Source of the DNA: an uncultured Methylophilaceae bacterium
GTDB taxonomy: Bacteria; Pseudomonadota; Gammaproteobacteria; Burkholderiales; Methylophilaceae
Reading direction: 5' to 3'
DNA: 9,339 nt
Assembly: GCA_938084195.1 (NCBI GenBank)
Contig: CALKDJ010000027.1
Span: 1-9,339, forward strand
Under the pieces are notes generated by a model that did no database searches, was not told where the DNA came from, and saw only the letters and a list, made by a program, of their open reading frames with translations. Positions 8,539 to 9,339 of the stretch are shown in pieces. The position numbers and the translations under genes were made by a program. Numbering within the stretch: position 1 is the first letter of the stretch; every line of letters starts with the position of its first letter.

Positions 8539-9339
8539 ATGCATATAAAAAAAATAGCAGCAATATTAAGTCAATTATTATGTATTTCCTCATTTAGCCA
8601 AGCTGTTAATAGTTGTGAGGATAAATCTTTTTGGCAAACTTGGTACAAGGAGGGACAATTCAAAGGTTTTGGCATAAGCCCAAGCAAGCAAGAAGTTGCA
8701 AAAGCACAATATCTTTTTGCTGAAAATCATTATAAGGGAAATTTTTTAACAAAAGACTATACTCGCGCACTAGCTTTATTTACAAAAGCATCTGAATCTG
8801 GTGTATCACAAGCAGATTTTAGATTAGGCTTAATGAATCATTATGGCCAGGGCAAAGTTAAAGATTTACAAGCAGCATATAAATATTATGAAAATGCGGC
8901 TAATGCAAATAATCCAGAAGCTCAATTTAATTTAGGTCTTATGAATCGTTATGGTATTGGTATACAAAAAGATTTATCTAAAGCATTTAGTTGGTTTACT
9001 AAATCGGCTAATAATCAAACTATTTTAGATAGAAATAGTTGCATAAAAACTGTAGAGGGTGTCGTAGAAGCGCAGTTTAATCTAGCACAGATGAATCATT
9101 ATGGGCTGGGAACAGAAAAAAACATGTTTGAAGCTTTTCGATGGTATGAAAAAGCAGCAGAGCATAACATGAAAGAAGCGCAGTTTAATTTGGCTAAACT
9201 TCTTTTTAAGGGTGAGGGTAGTAATTATGATTTGGATAGATCAATTGAGAATTATCTTTTAGCAGCAAAGCAAGGACTTGCAGAGGCTCAACTTAATATT
9301 GCACAAATTTATCATTATGGGCCAAGCTATATACAAAAT
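8539..9339 (+). CDS. Secreted Sel1-repeat protein, 3' end outside the window
   Basis: An open frame of 267 codons runs from this ATG to the window edge with no stop. AAGGA at 8526-8530 precedes the start by 8 nt. Residues 1-22 form a signal peptide: KK at 4-5, a hydrophobic core to about 19, and likely cleavage after SQA. There is no lipobox at C15. The mature part is built of Sel1/TPR-like repeats at about 54-88, 91-124, 126-160, 177-211 and 212-247, plus a partial one from 248. Recurring features are EAQFNLGLMNxYGxG and the AFxWYxKAA helix. Residues 160-176 are an extra loop with C168, which might pair with C26. Such repeats are helical scaffolds for protein contacts, often in bacterial envelope signalling. 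Its repeat type matches that on the outer part of the upstream membrane protein, and it shares its promoter motif, so the two probably act together. The specific function is unknown. Confidence 0.88.
   Translation, partial: MHIKKIAAILSQLLCISSFSQAVNSCEDKSFWQTWYKEGQFKGFGISPSKQEVAKAQYLFAENHYKGNFLTKDYTRALALFTKASESGVSQADFRLGLMNHYGQGKVKDLQAAYKYYENAANANNPEAQFNLGLMNRYGIGIQKDLSKAFSWFTKSANNQTILDRNSCIKTVEGVVEAQFNLAQMNHYGLGTEKNMFEAFRWYEKAAEHNMKEAQFNLAKLLFKGEGSNYDLDRSIENYLLAAKQGLAEAQLNIAQIYHYGPSYIQN

Noticed and set aside
8539..9339. The near-repetitive Sel1 segments as a DNA repeat array
   Set aside because: The similarity is at protein level with irregular spacing of about 35 codons and diverged bases. 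It is a repeat protein, not a tandem DNA repeat or CRISPR array.

Overview
The window is an AT-rich bacterial chromosome segment (roughly one third G+C by eye). It most resembles a betaproteobacterium. dnaN is followed directly by gyrB with no recF between them, which is usual in that class. GyrB carries blocks I associate with betaproteobacterial GyrB (for example [10 protein letters not shown] and [11 protein letters not shown]). The OxyR-type regulator has the class-typical DQVxExCP-like segment (here NQVQEACP). The genus cannot be fixed from sequence alone.

Region 1 (2-6596, + strand) is a tightly packed housekeeping run: the end of dnaN (sliding clamp), gyrB, an oxyR-like LysR regulator, and the three-gene proton-translocating transhydrogenase pntAA-pntAB-pntB. 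Gaps are between -8 and +23 nt, so read-through across the whole run is likely. A peroxide regulator sits beside an NADPH-generating enzyme, which fits antioxidant metabolism. The ORF starts of pntAB and pntB are set here at 4907 and 5229.

Region 2 (6597-7173) holds a convergent minus-strand ORF for a 90-residue single-pass membrane protein (6615-6887) and then a 286-nt intergenic region. That intergenic region is unusually structured. It carries two divergent promoters with the same two-part motif, CCTGAC-N16-CGTCTW. One fires rightward into a sigma factor gene. The other fires leftward into a short non-coding unit of about 65 nt, made of a hairpin with CCUCCU in its loop followed by an intrinsic terminator.

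Region 3 (7174-9339, + strand) is an apparent envelope-signalling module. It comprises an ECF-type sigma factor, a translationally coupled single-pass membrane protein that is the likely anti-sigma factor and has a Sel1 repeat on its outer side, a strong terminator, and a secreted multi-Sel1-repeat protein that runs off the window end. A third copy of the promoter motif (CCTTAC-N16-CGTCTT) lies inside that terminator, just upstream of the secreted protein.

The main novel proposal is that these parts form one circuit. The ECF factor activates itself, a small RNA with an anti-Shine-Dalgarno loop, and a secreted Sel1 protein. The small RNA can pair with the ribosome binding site of the sigma gene itself (9 bp including one G-U), suggesting negative feedback. 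The motifs and structures are read directly from the sequence; the functional circuit is inference.
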